Below are positions 7,667-16,220 of a stretch of 64,000 nt of DNA, piece after piece (within the stretch, counting starts at the first letter, position 1; every line of letters begins with the position of its first letter). This stretch comes from Lachnospiraceae bacterium (GTDB lineage: Bacteria; Bacillota; Clostridia; Lachnospirales; Lachnospiraceae). The stretch lies in the NCBI GenBank assembly GCA_024682075.1, contig JAIKZQ010000040.1, forward strand, positions 39,236 through 103,235. The letters run 5' to 3'. A program made the translations under genes and the position numbers. The notes beneath the pieces were generated by a model, which was given only the letters and a program-made list of their open reading frames with translations, did no database searches and was not told the DNA's origin.

Positions 7667-9418
7667 ATGAACAGAAGAGTTTTAAGAGAGGTCAGGGAAT
7701 ATAAGATATATGCCATCCTCACTCCGCTTTGCATGATCCTGGAAGTGGCTATGGAAATGGTGGTGCCCTATCTTATGGCCTCGATAATCGATGAGGGCGT
7801 ATACAAAGGCAACATGAACCATATAGTCAAGATTGGTCTCTATATGGTGATCGCCGCCGTCATAGGATTCATAGGCGGAATCCTGGGAGGAAGATACGGT
7901 GCACTCGCATCAACCGGCCTTGCCAGGAATCTGAGAAAATCCATGTATGAAAACATCCAGACTTTCTCCTTCTCTAACATCGACAGATTCTCCGCATCAA
8001 GTCTCGTTACCAGACTCACCACCGATGTGACAAACGTGCAGAATGCATTTCAGATGACTCTCAGAATGGCCATGCGTGCACCTGCAAGCCTTGTCGTTGC
8101 AATGGCAATGGCATTCTACATCAATGCCAGGATTGCAAGGATCTATCTCATAGCCGTAATCCTTCTCGGGATCGTCATCTTTGCCATCATTTTCTCCGCA
8201 ACCAGGATATTCAGAGAAGCTTTCCCCAAGTACGACGCACTTAATGAGTCCGTTCAGGAAAACGTCTCCGCAATACGCGTCGTCAAGTCATACGTCAGAG
8301 AAACCGAGCAGATCGGACAGTTTCAGAGAGCTTCACGTGCGATATATGACATATTTGTGAAAGCAGAGAAAAAAGTGGCTCTCAACGGTCCCGTCATGCA
8401 GCTTACTGTCTACAGCTGCATCCTTCTCATAAGCTGGATCGGTGCACAGATGATCAGTGTAGAGGAACTGACAACCGGTGAGCTGATGAGCCTTCTGGCC
8501 TACTGCATGAACATACTCATGAGCCTCATGATGCTGTCAATGATCTTCGTCATGCTCACGATGAGTGCAGCAAGCGGCGAGCGTATCGCAGAGGTCCTCG
8601 ATGAGGAAACAGACCTTAAGAATCCCGCAGATCCCGTCATGGAAGTAAAGGACGGTTCCGTTGTTTTCGAAAATGTCTCATTTGCCTATAATTTCGACAA
8701 GGGCGGAAAACCTGTCCTTGAAAACATCAACCTGGATATAAAGTCCGGTGAGACCATAGGCATCATGGGTGCTACGGGCTCATCCAAGTCGACACTGGTC
8801 AGCCTGATAAGCCGCCTTTATGACGTAAATGAAGGTTCCGTACGGGTCGGCGGCATAGATGTAAGGGATTATGACCTGGAAACACTCAGGAACGCTGTGT
8901 CCGTGGTGCTTCAGAAAAACCAGCTCTTCTCCGGCACCATACTGGATAACCTCCGCTGGGGCAAGAAAGATGCAACCGAAGAGGAATGCAGGAAAGCCTG
9001 TCGGATGGCGTGTGCCGATGAATTCATCAGCAAGATGACCGACGGATACAATACCTATATCGAGCAGGGGGGCACAAATGTATCGGGCGGTCAGAAACAG
9101 CGTCTGTGCATAGCCAGGGCTCTTCTGAAAAGTCCAAGGATACTCATCCTCGATGACTCCACAAGTGCCGTTGACACTGCTACAGATGCCAGGATAAGAA
9201 AAGCCTTCAGGACAGAGATCCCGGGTGTGACCAAATTCATCATCGCTCAGAGAATATCCAGCATACAGGATGCCGACAGGATAATAGTCCTCGATAACGG
9301 ACATATAGACGGCATCGGAACCCATGAAGAATTACTGAAAACTAACGAGATCTACAGAGAAGTATACGAATCCCAGACCGGCGGGTCCGGGGACTTCGAT
9401 GAAACGGAGGTGGACTAA
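7667..9418 (+). CDS. ABC exporter half-transporter with degenerate ATP site residues
   Basis: A 583-residue type IV ABC exporter subunit: six membrane helices (residues about 15-310) and a nucleotide-binding domain (about 335-575). The key residues are unusual. Walker A reads GATGSSKST (Ser instead of the usual last Gly), Walker B is LILDDST with Asp replacing the catalytic Glu, and the switch-loop His is replaced by Gln (IAQRIS). The signature VSGGQKQR is intact. This pattern marks the degenerate-site partner of heterodimeric exporters such as TM287/288 and BmrCD. Its stop codon abuts the ATG of the second half-transporter. Likely exports lipophilic or toxic compounds, but the substrate is not readable. 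Confidence 0.93.
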   Translation: MNRRVLREVREYKIYAILTPLCMILEVAMEMVVPYLMASIIDEGVYKGNMNHIVKIGLYMVIAAVIGFIGGILGGRYGALASTGLARNLRKSMYENIQTFSFSNIDRFSASSLVTRLTTDVTNVQNAFQMTLRMAMRAPASLVVAMAMAFYINARIARIYLIAVILLGIVIFAIIFSATRIFREAFPKYDALNESVQENVSAIRVVKSYVRETEQIGQFQRASRAIYDIFVKAEKKVALNGPVMQLTVYSCILLISWIGAQMISVEELTTGELMSLLAYCMNILMSLMMLSMIFVMLTMSAASGERIAEVLDEETDLKNPADPVMEVKDGSVVFENVSFAYNFDKGGKPVLENINLDIKSGETIGIMGATGSSKSTLVSLISRLYDVNEGSVRVGGIDVRDYDLETLRNAVSVVLQKNQLFSGTILDNLRWGKKDATEEECRKACRMACADEFISKMTDGYNTYIEQGGTNVSGGQKQRLCIARALLKSPRILILDDSTSAVDTATDARIRKAFRTEIPGVTKFIIAQRISSIQDADRIIVLDNGHIDGIGTHEELLKTNEIYREVYESQTGGSGDFDETEVD

Positions 9419-11320
9419 ATGCCGGGACCTGGACCGCATTCACTCGGAAGGCCGGGGCCTAAGCCCAAAAACCCCGGTAAGATGTTCAAGCGCATAATGG
9501 GATATGTAATGAAGGACTATGCCGTTCACTACATAATAGTGATAGTGTGCATAATCCTGTCGGTTCTGTGCTCATTGCAGGGAACTCTCTTCCTTAAGGA
9601 ACTTATCGACGAATATATCAATCCTTTCATATTGGAGGGCGGAGAATTCAATTCGGGCCCTCTCGCCCATGCCATTGCAAGGGTTGCCGTTTTCTATGCC
9701 ATCGGAGTCATAGCAAGCTTCGTTCAGCAAAGGCTGATGATAGTGGTGACACAGGGCACGATGCAGTCGATGAGGAACGATCTTTTCGAGAAGATGGAAA
9801 AGCTCCCCATCAGGTATTTTGATACCCATACTCATGGCGACATAATGTCGATCTACACAAACGACATAGACACCATGAGACAGATGATCTCGATGAGCAT
9901 CCCCCAGTGCTTCAATTCAGCGATAACAATCGTTTCTGTATTGACATCCATGATAGTATTAAGTCCCTGGATGACTTTGGTAACAATTGTTATGGTTTTT
10001 GTAATGCTGGGCTGCACGGGCTTTGCTGCCAAGAACAGCGGAAAGCACTTCGTCAGACAGCAGAAACAGCTCGGCACCGTGAACGGATATATCGAGGAGA
10101 TGATCACCGGCCAGAAAGTCATCAAGGTATTCTGCCATGAAGAGGCAGGCATGGAGAAATTCGGGGAGCTCAACGATGAACTCTTCGATGCCGCTTCCAA
10201 GGCTAACACTTATGCAAATGCTCTCGGCCCCATCAATGCACAGCTTGGCAATCTCAGCTATGTGCTGTGTGCAATAACAGGTGGTTTGCTTGCTATCAAT
10301 CACATTGTCACGGTAGGTTCCGTCGCTTCTTTCCTCACACTGAACAAGAGCTTCAACATGCCTATTTCCCAGGTGGCCCAGCAGTTCAACTCGATCATCA
10401 TGGCAATGGCAGGTGCTGAGAGGATCTTCAGCCTGATGGATGAGACTCCCGAGGTCGACGAAGGATATGTCAATCTGGTCAATGTCAAAAAGGGGCAGGG
10501 CGGAAATCTCGAGGAAACTCCCGAAAGAACCGGCATGTGGGCATGGAAACATTATCACAAGGCTTCCGATACCACCGAATACAAACCACTTCAGGGAAAT
10601 GTGGTCTTCGACGGCGTGGACTTCGGCTATACTGATGACAAGATGGTACTTCATGACATAAGACTTGAAGCCAAGCCCGGCCAGAAGATAGCCTTCGTCG
10701 GATCTACCGGTGCAGGCAAGACGACCATAACCAATCTGATCAACCGCTTCTATGACATCCAGGACGGCAAGATCAGATACGATGGCATCAATGTAAATAA
10801 GATCGCCAAGGCAGATCTTCGAAGATCACTCGGAATGGTACTTCAGGAAACCTGTCTGTTCACCGGAACGATTGCAGATAACATACGTTTTGGAAAACTT
10901 GATGCAACCGATGAAGAAGTTGTGGCCGCAGCAAAGCTGGCCAATGCCGATGAATTCATCTCAAAGCTTCCCGAAGGGTATGATACAATGCTCACCGGCA
11001 ACGGAGCCAGCCTGTCACAGGGACAGCGTCAGCTCCTTGCGATCGCGAGAGCTGCGATTGCAGATCCTCCCGTCCTCATCCTGGATGAAGCTACCAGTTC
11101 GATCGATACCAGGACCGAGCGCATAGTCCAGGAGGGAATGGACAAGCTGATGCACGGAAGGACCTCCTTTGTCATAGCACACAGACTATCAACAGTCAGA
11201 AACGCCGACTGCATAATGGTCCTTGAGCAGGGCAGGATCGTCGAAAGCGGTACCCATGATCAGCTCATAAACCTTAAAGGCCGCTACTATACGCTTTATA
11301 CCGGCAATTCAATAGCATAA
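9419..11320 (+). CDS. ABC exporter half-transporter, catalytic partner
   Basis: A 633-residue ABC exporter subunit with six membrane helices followed by a nucleotide-binding domain. Walker A GSTGAGKTT (about residue 429), Walker B LILDEATSSID with the catalytic Glu, and the switch His (IAHRLST) are canonical. Its signature, however, is LSQGQ instead of LSGGQ. Together with the substitutions in the preceding subunit this gives one consensus and one degenerate ATP site, the arrangement of heterodimeric exporters. An insertion of about 50 residues (GGNLEETPERTGMWAWKHYH region) sits between the membrane and ATPase parts. The start codon follows the upstream stop without a gap, with GGAGG inside the upstream gene. 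Confidence 0.93.
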   Translation: MPGPGPHSLGRPGPKPKNPGKMFKRIMGYVMKDYAVHYIIVIVCIILSVLCSLQGTLFLKELIDEYINPFILEGGEFNSGPLAHAIARVAVFYAIGVIASFVQQRLMIVVTQGTMQSMRNDLFEKMEKLPIRYFDTHTHGDIMSIYTNDIDTMRQMISMSIPQCFNSAITIVSVLTSMIVLSPWMTLVTIVMVFVMLGCTGFAAKNSGKHFVRQQKQLGTVNGYIEEMITGQKVIKVFCHEEAGMEKFGELNDELFDAASKANTYANALGPINAQLGNLSYVLCAITGGLLAINHIVTVGSVASFLTLNKSFNMPISQVAQQFNSIIMAMAGAERIFSLMDETPEVDEGYVNLVNVKKGQGGNLEETPERTGMWAWKHYHKASDTTEYKPLQGNVVFDGVDFGYTDDKMVLHDIRLEAKPGQKIAFVGSTGAGKTTITNLINRFYDIQDGKIRYDGINVNKIAKADLRRSLGMVLQETCLFTGTIADNIRFGKLDATDEEVVAAAKLANADEFISKLPEGYDTMLTGNGASLSQGQRQLLAIARAAIADPPVLILDEATSSIDTRTERIVQEGMDKLMHGRTSFVIAHRLSTVRNADCIMVLEQGRIVESGTHDQLINLKGRYYTLYTGNSIA

Positions 11321-11364
11321 CCAACGTTTTTATAACAAATATTATTGTTTGAGGAGGGTATCAA

Positions 11365-12936
11365 ATGTACGACAAAGAGACAGGTACCATATGGCTCGGA
11401 AAGAGCGGAGACAAGAAGGTATGCATCTACCCCAGGATGGCAAACCGCCACGGAATGATCTGCGGTGCAACCGGAACGGGCAAGACGATCACCCTTAAGG
11501 TCCTCGCCGAATCATTCTCTGACATGGGAGTTCCGGTTTTCCTCGCTGACGTCAAGGGAGACCTTGCGGGATTCTGTGTCCCGGGCAAGGACTCGGAGGA
11601 CATGCAAAACAGGATCAAGCGATTCGGGCTTGACGAAGCAGGATTTACCTATGACTCATACCCTGCCAATTTCTGGGATCTTTATAAGGAAAAAGGAATG
11701 CCTTTGAGAACTACGGTTTCCGAGATGGGACCTCTTCTGCTTTCAAGGATCCTTGACATCAACGATACACAGACCGATGTTCTTTCCATAGTTTTCAAGC
11801 TTGCCGACGACAATGACATGCTCCTCATAGATACCAAGGATCTCAAGGCCATGCTCACTTATGTTGCCGAGCACAACAAGGAATATGCTTCCCAGTACGG
11901 AAACATCGCAAAGGCAAGTGTCAACGCCATCATCAGGGCCATAGTAGCTCTGGAGGGAGAAGGCGCAGATCAGTTCTTCGGTGAGCCCGCCCTGTCCATC
12001 TCGGACTGGTTCCTCCAGAACTCCGGAAAAGGAACCATACAGGTTCTTGACTGCCAGAAGCTGATCCATCATCCCAATATGTACGCCACCTTCCTTCTCT
12101 GGATGCTGAGTGAATTATTCGAGACTCTTCCCGAGGTTGGCGATCCTGAAAAGCCCAAGATGGTATTCTTCTTTGATGAAGCACACATGTTATTTGACAG
12201 TGCTCCCAAAGCTCTCATGAATAAGATCGAGCAGGTTGTAAAGCTTGTAAGATCCAAGGGTGTCGGCGTATACTTTGTGACCCAGAATCCCAGGGACATC
12301 CCCGATCCGATACTGGCTCAGCTGGGCAACAAGATCGAACATGCCCTTCACGCTTATACTCCTTCCGAGCAAAAGAGTGCCAAGGCAGCTGCCATGTCCT
12401 TCAGGGAAAACCCCGAGTTCGACACATATGATACTCTCCTGTCTCTCGGAACCGGCGAAGCACTTGTATCCGTTCTGGATGAAAAAGGAGTCCCGACCGT
12501 TGTCGAGAAAACCTCCATCCTTCCTCCCCAGTCCCTGATGGGTGCGATCGACGACAGGACCAGGGAAGATGAGATCAAGTCAGGAATGCTCTTCTCAAGA
12601 TACAACGACTACTTCGACAGGGATTCCGCTTATGAATTCCTTCAGAGAAACCAGACTCTGACCGAAGGTGAAACTCCTGCGGAAGCAGTAACGGCTGCCG
12701 CACCCGCAGAAAGCGCATCCGATAAGAAGAAAAAAGAGAAAGTCGATAAGACTTCAATGAGCTACAAGACCCAGAGAGCTGCCCAGAATGTCGCCAAGAC
12801 CGCTTCCGGAACCGTTGGCAGAGAAGTCGGCAAGACTGTCGGAGGAGCAATAGGCGGAAGATTCGGAAAGACGCTTGGCGGAAATATCGGATCCAGCATC
12901 GGAAGAAATTTCCTGGGTGTCTTCTTCAAATCCTGA
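11365..12936 (+). CDS. HerA-like ATPase (DUF853/YjgR family)
   Basis: A 523-residue P-loop ATPase related to the HerA/FtsK group. Walker A is GATGTGKT near residue 35 and Walker B is VFFFDEAHMLF near residue 270, with an arginine-rich VRSKGVGVYFVTQNP sensor segment after it. The C-terminal about 100 residues are Ala/Lys-rich and then Gly-rich (GGAIGGRFGKTLGG), ending in a hydrophobic tail. It starts 44 bases after the exporter gene with GGAGG upstream and may be read from the same promoter; a strong terminator follows. The family is widespread and its cellular substrate is unknown. Confidence 0.9.
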   Translation: MYDKETGTIWLGKSGDKKVCIYPRMANRHGMICGATGTGKTITLKVLAESFSDMGVPVFLADVKGDLAGFCVPGKDSEDMQNRIKRFGLDEAGFTYDSYPANFWDLYKEKGMPLRTTVSEMGPLLLSRILDINDTQTDVLSIVFKLADDNDMLLIDTKDLKAMLTYVAEHNKEYASQYGNIAKASVNAIIRAIVALEGEGADQFFGEPALSISDWFLQNSGKGTIQVLDCQKLIHHPNMYATFLLWMLSELFETLPEVGDPEKPKMVFFFDEAHMLFDSAPKALMNKIEQVVKLVRSKGVGVYFVTQNPRDIPDPILAQLGNKIEHALHAYTPSEQKSAKAAAMSFRENPEFDTYDTLLSLGTGEALVSVLDEKGVPTVVEKTSILPPQSLMGAIDDRTREDEIKSGMLFSRYNDYFDRDSAYEFLQRNQTLTEGETPAEAVTAAAPAESASDKKKKEKVDKTSMSYKTQRAAQNVAKTASGTVGREVGKTVGGAIGGRFGKTLGGNIGSSIGRNFLGVFFKS

Positions 12937-13834
12937 TCATAAAAGCATTAAATAACTTTTGTTCTTCACAAGTCAGATACCTTTATGCCTCATGAGATTT
13001 TCTCATGAGGCATTTTTATTTTGCTCTCAGATCATGATCTTAAACCCGGTAAAAAAGATAACAGCTCTCAATAAACGATCATCACCTGAAGAAAAAGAAC
13101 AAAAAAGTCCTTCAAACAGCGTTTATGACACTCACGTCAGGCTACATAAAATTGTATTATAAGTGCAAATTTTATTTGCAACCATATAATATTTTGCAAG
13201 AAAATCCTCTATTTTTCTACTGACATTTCCACTTTATGACACAGACGTCTGTGGAAAAATCAAAGTTTTGCCTTAAAATACGCGAAAAAGTTATCCACAA
13301 TCACTGACATCAAAAAAAGTAACATCAATGTCATCATTTTATTTTTGTATACAAAACGCTGATTATAAAACTCTTTCGTCAGATTTTACTCTCGTGCCCC
13401 TCCCTTTTTAAATACATGTGCTATTTTATAGACCGGCGAATTTTCGCCTTTCCCTGATCCTGTTTATCTCTCCCTTTTCCCTGTGTTATTTTCATGATTT
13501 TTTCCGAAATTCTTCCTGCCGGATCATTTCTTCAACCGAACCTTTTTACCAAATTCACCTTCCGGGTATTTTTTTCCACACCGGTTCCATCCGTTAACTC
13601 ATCTCTCCAAACCGTTTGGCGCCACCTTCATTTACTCCAAAGCAATTTCCACACACGTGTTATTAAATTTTTATCCCAAAACTTGATCCTGCCGTTTCCG
13701 GATCCCCCCATGACGGCATATGAAATATTAACCAATTATTTTGCTTATTTTTTCACTTTCAAAACAGCGTGGTTTATATTAAAATTAATCTACGCCCTTA
13801 AAGGCGAATAATCATTGCTGAAAGGAGCCAGCGC
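12937..13834. other. AT-rich intergenic region with DnaA-box-like sites
   Basis: No convincing gene. It begins with the terminator of the HerA-like gene. Beyond it I see: a 7-bp inverted repeat TGCAAAT/ATTTGCA (13164-13180); a 14-bp perfect palindrome CACAGACGTCTGTG (13240-13253); TTATCCACA (13291-13299), an exact DnaA box; and one-mismatch versions at 13250-13258 (minus strand), 13572-13580 and 13645-13653. From about 13380 to 13720 the plus strand is strongly pyrimidine-rich. A short open frame at 13494-13811 lacks a ribosome-binding site and any recognisable feature. The RBS of the next gene (AAAGGAG) closes the region. Confidence 0.6.
12985..13013 (+). terminator. Terminator of the ABC exporter/HerA-like operon
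   Basis: A 13-bp perfect stem (12985-12997 with 13001-13013) closed by a TTT loop, followed by a T-rich tract. One of the strongest terminators in the window. Confidence 0.9.
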
Positions 13835-14296
13835 ATGAGCAAAAAGTTTGGAAAGTTTCTTTTTGGCACTGCAGTCATCGGAACTGTAGCAGCTGCAGCA
13901 GCCTACTATTACTATCAGAAGAAGGAAGAAGAGACCATAGTTCTCGACGAAGGCGGAGAGGAAACTGATGCTCCAAAGCGCTCATATACCTCACTCGATG
14001 ATATATCCGAAGTAGCCAAGAAATTCACCGAATCAGCCAAGACCACCGCATCTAAGGTATCCAAAAGTGCCAAGGATGCATACTCAAAGGTAAAGGATAA
14101 GATTCAGGGCTCTTCCGATGATCTTGACGATCTCTTCGAGGATTTCGAAGACGAAGATGCTGAAGACGATTTTACTCCCCTTTCCGAGACTGCCAAGGAC
14201 GTGTCCAAGAAAGCCGATGAAGCGGGCAAGACCGTTGAAGAATTCTTCGATGATACCGACAATGCAGAAGGGACCTCCGAAGAAGTCAAGAAATGA
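13835..14296 (+). CDS. Small membrane-anchored acidic protein (YtxH-like layout)
   Basis: A 153-residue protein with a single N-terminal membrane helix (about residues 7-26, FGTAVIGTVAAAAA) followed by a Lys/Glu segment and a long, probably helical or disordered, Ala/Lys/Asp/Glu-rich tail with heptad-like SAKTTASKVSKSAKDAY repeats and an acidic DLDDLFEDFEDEDAEDD block. The layout resembles YtxH-type stress-associated proteins, but there is no catalytic motif and I cannot assign a function. Start supported by AAAGGAG. It stands alone between the 12937-13834 gap and a bidirectional terminator. Confidence 0.75.
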   Translation: MSKKFGKFLFGTAVIGTVAAAAAYYYYQKKEEETIVLDEGGEETDAPKRSYTSLDDISEVAKKFTESAKTTASKVSKSAKDAYSKVKDKIQGSSDDLDDLFEDFEDEDAEDDFTPLSETAKDVSKKADEAGKTVEEFFDDTDNAEGTSEEVKK

Positions 14297-14350
14297 TCAC
14301 AGGATAATAGGCTAATAGCCATTATTACATTAAACAACTACACTACTACT

Positions 14351-14385
14351 TTAAAAGGGACAGCCCGACAGGCTGTCCCTTTTAA
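14351..14385. terminator. Bidirectional terminator between convergent genes
   Basis: A 15-bp perfect stem (14351-14365 with 14371-14385) with a 5-base loop; each arm is flanked by A/T so it can work in both directions, ending the 13835 gene on plus and the 14419 gene on minus. Confidence 0.85.
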
Positions 14386-14418
14386 ACATTTCAGGGTATG
14401 GAAACCAAATTCAGATCA

Positions 14419-15273
14419 TCAATCCCTGTAAAGAACGATATACACGAAAAAGCCTCCGTGATACTGGGCATCGTAATACTCGTAAGTGATATAGAGTTCA
14501 TCGCGATCCAGGACACTCCACCAAAAAGTATTGTATTCCATATATGAGAGATCTGTGGTGTCGAGGATGGAAGCATCGGTTGTTATATCGGCAGTCATCT
14601 GATCTTCGGTAAGATCAACCCAGAAAGAGAAAATAGGAAGATCGCCTCCAAAATTCCAGTCTGCCCCCCAAAGATCCATGGTTGGCGAATATGCTTCAAA
14701 ATAATCCCTTCCATTATCTGCGGTTCCGATAACAGCCACAACATCATCCCAGGTATAATACTGCTCGTCCCAGTCATCAGATCCGGAAAGAGTGATATAA
14801 CCTGAGTAAGTTCCATACCAGTCTTCTGCAGATCCGGTAGCAGAAGGAGCAGGTTCGGGATCGGGTGTGGGTTCAGGGCCGGGAGCAGGTTCGGGCTCGG
14901 GGCCGGGTTCAGGCTCCGGCTCGGGAGCAGGCTCTTCAGGTGCTGTAACCTTAACCTTGATCTTGATCTCATCATCGGAATTTGCTGCCGTGATAATGAT
15001 ATTGGTCTTGCCCTCTTCAAGTCCGGTAATAGTGATCTCGCCGTTCTTTTCCCTGACCTTGACTATATCCTCATCTTCGGCTTCGACTTCAACCCCCTCA
15101 AGATCATCATAATTCTCGATCTCAATGGTAGCTTTCTCATCAACCTCAATCTCAACCTTATTCTCAGACACCTCGATGCTGTATTTCTTAGCACCGACAC
15201 ATCCGGCAAGGCTGAGTACCAGCATCATCACAGTGATAACCGATACCATTTTTTTGACAGATCCGTTATTCAT
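14419..15273 (-). CDS. Lipoprotein with Big-like domain and Pro/Glu linker
   Basis: A 284-residue secreted lipoprotein. The signal peptide ends in LSLAGC (Cys about 25). Residues about 30-110 form a bacterial Ig-like (Big_2-type) module, with the typical IVKVREKNGEITITGLEEG pattern. A linker of about 30 residues made of PEPEPGPEP units follows, then a 130-residue C-terminal domain rich in Trp, Tyr and Asp (WYGTYSGYITLSG, TFWWSVLDRDELYITYEYYD) that I do not recognise but that looks like an extracellular beta-domain. It ends at the bidirectional terminator. Surface function likely; ligand unknown. Confidence 0.75.
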   Translation of the reverse strand: MNNGSVKKMVSVITVMMLVLSLAGCVGAKKYSIEVSENKVEIEVDEKATIEIENYDDLEGVEVEAEDEDIVKVREKNGEITITGLEEGKTNIIITAANSDDEIKIKVKVTAPEEPAPEPEPEPGPEPEPAPGPEPTPDPEPAPSATGSAEDWYGTYSGYITLSGSDDWDEQYYTWDDVVAVIGTADNGRDYFEAYSPTMDLWGADWNFGGDLPIFSFWVDLTEDQMTADITTDASILDTTDLSYMEYNTFWWSVLDRDELYITYEYYDAQYHGGFFVYIVLYRD

Positions 15274-15351
15274 ATCAGCTCTCTAAATTAAATTCCGCTT
15301 ATAACGGAGCATACATCATATACCTATAAAACTTACCTGCATGATAGATCT

Positions 15352-16203
15352 TCAGGCTTCCCTGGCCTCCGCAAGCTGGTCTTTAAGTGTCCTGACCTTA
15401 TCCTTTATCCTGGGATTGGCAGAGGGCGATGTGAGGATTCCGGATACCATTCTGCTGCAGGTCTGATAATCCTTAAAATGAAATGCAAGCTGGGCCAGGA
15501 GATAATCCAGTGTAGTTGCATCCATTCCAGCAATGGGAATATCCTCCGATCCTCTGGCATCAAGGAATCCGTTGTACGCATTCTCCTCATACTCTTCCTC
15601 CTGAGCGAGAAGACTGTCCATAAGCTCCTTATTGTCGCCATCCTGATCTGCCAGATACTCCCTGTAGCTTCTCATAAGCCAGGCCATCCTGAGGCAAACA
15701 TAGGCTTTCTCGCTGGATTTTCCTCTCTTCACAACAGAGCAGGCAAGCGCAAGCTTGTACCTCTCCAGCGCCTGCTCAAATGAATACGTGGGGTCATCGT
15801 ACCTGGTAAGAACGACATTGGAAGAAATATTTTCTTTGATCAGCTTGGCCTGAGCGGGAAGCATAAATGAGAAATACCTTCCGAGAGCCGCATATCCGCA
15901 TCTGGGGCACAGCAGCACATCATATTTCTCGGCAGCGACTCCCTCATAAACAGGCCTGAGATCGAAATCCGTCCTCTTAAGCTTGGCCTTTCCGGTCTTC
16001 ATTATCTTGGAAGAAAAAGAAGCATCACAGACAGGACATTTAAATGTCTTGTCATAGATAAAATCCTCCTCGGAAAACACGGGAGCTTCGTGAACCTTGG
16101 CTTCTTCTTTCGCCTTTTCTTCTTTTTTTTCCTTATCAAAGATCCCGACATTCTCGAGATTCTTCAGTCCGAGGCTTTCAAGCCCTGATAACAGACCTGC
16201 CAT
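15352..16203 (-). CDS. DUF2225 protein
   Basis: A 283-residue cytoplasmic protein. After a charged N-terminal segment, a zinc-binding unit is formed by CPVC (about residue 57) and CPRCGYAALGRYF (about 98), separated by KLKRTDFDLRPVYEG; this is the hallmark of the DUF2225 family. The C-terminal half is helical and TPR-like (ALERYKLALACSVV, KAYVCLRMAWLMR). It lies 17 bases after glnS and is probably co-transcribed. The function of DUF2225 is not established. Confidence 0.85.
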   Translation of the reverse strand: MAGLLSGLESLGLKNLENVGIFDKEKKEEKAKEEAKVHEAPVFSEEDFIYDKTFKCPVCDASFSSKIMKTGKAKLKRTDFDLRPVYEGVAAEKYDVLLCPRCGYAALGRYFSFMLPAQAKLIKENISSNVVLTRYDDPTYSFEQALERYKLALACSVVKRGKSSEKAYVCLRMAWLMRSYREYLADQDGDNKELMDSLLAQEEEYEENAYNGFLDARGSEDIPIAGMDATTLDYLLAQLAFHFKDYQTCSRMVSGILTSPSANPRIKDKVRTLKDQLAEAREA

Positions 16204-16220
16204 GTTTTCCTCCTAAAGTA

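Noticed and set aside
9959..10654. 231-codon open frame on the minus strand
   Set aside because: Antisense to the second ABC exporter subunit; no independent evidence.
13494..13811. 105-codon open frame in the large gap
   Set aside because: No SD, composition follows the pyrimidine bias of the region, and no domain or membrane pattern that stands out.
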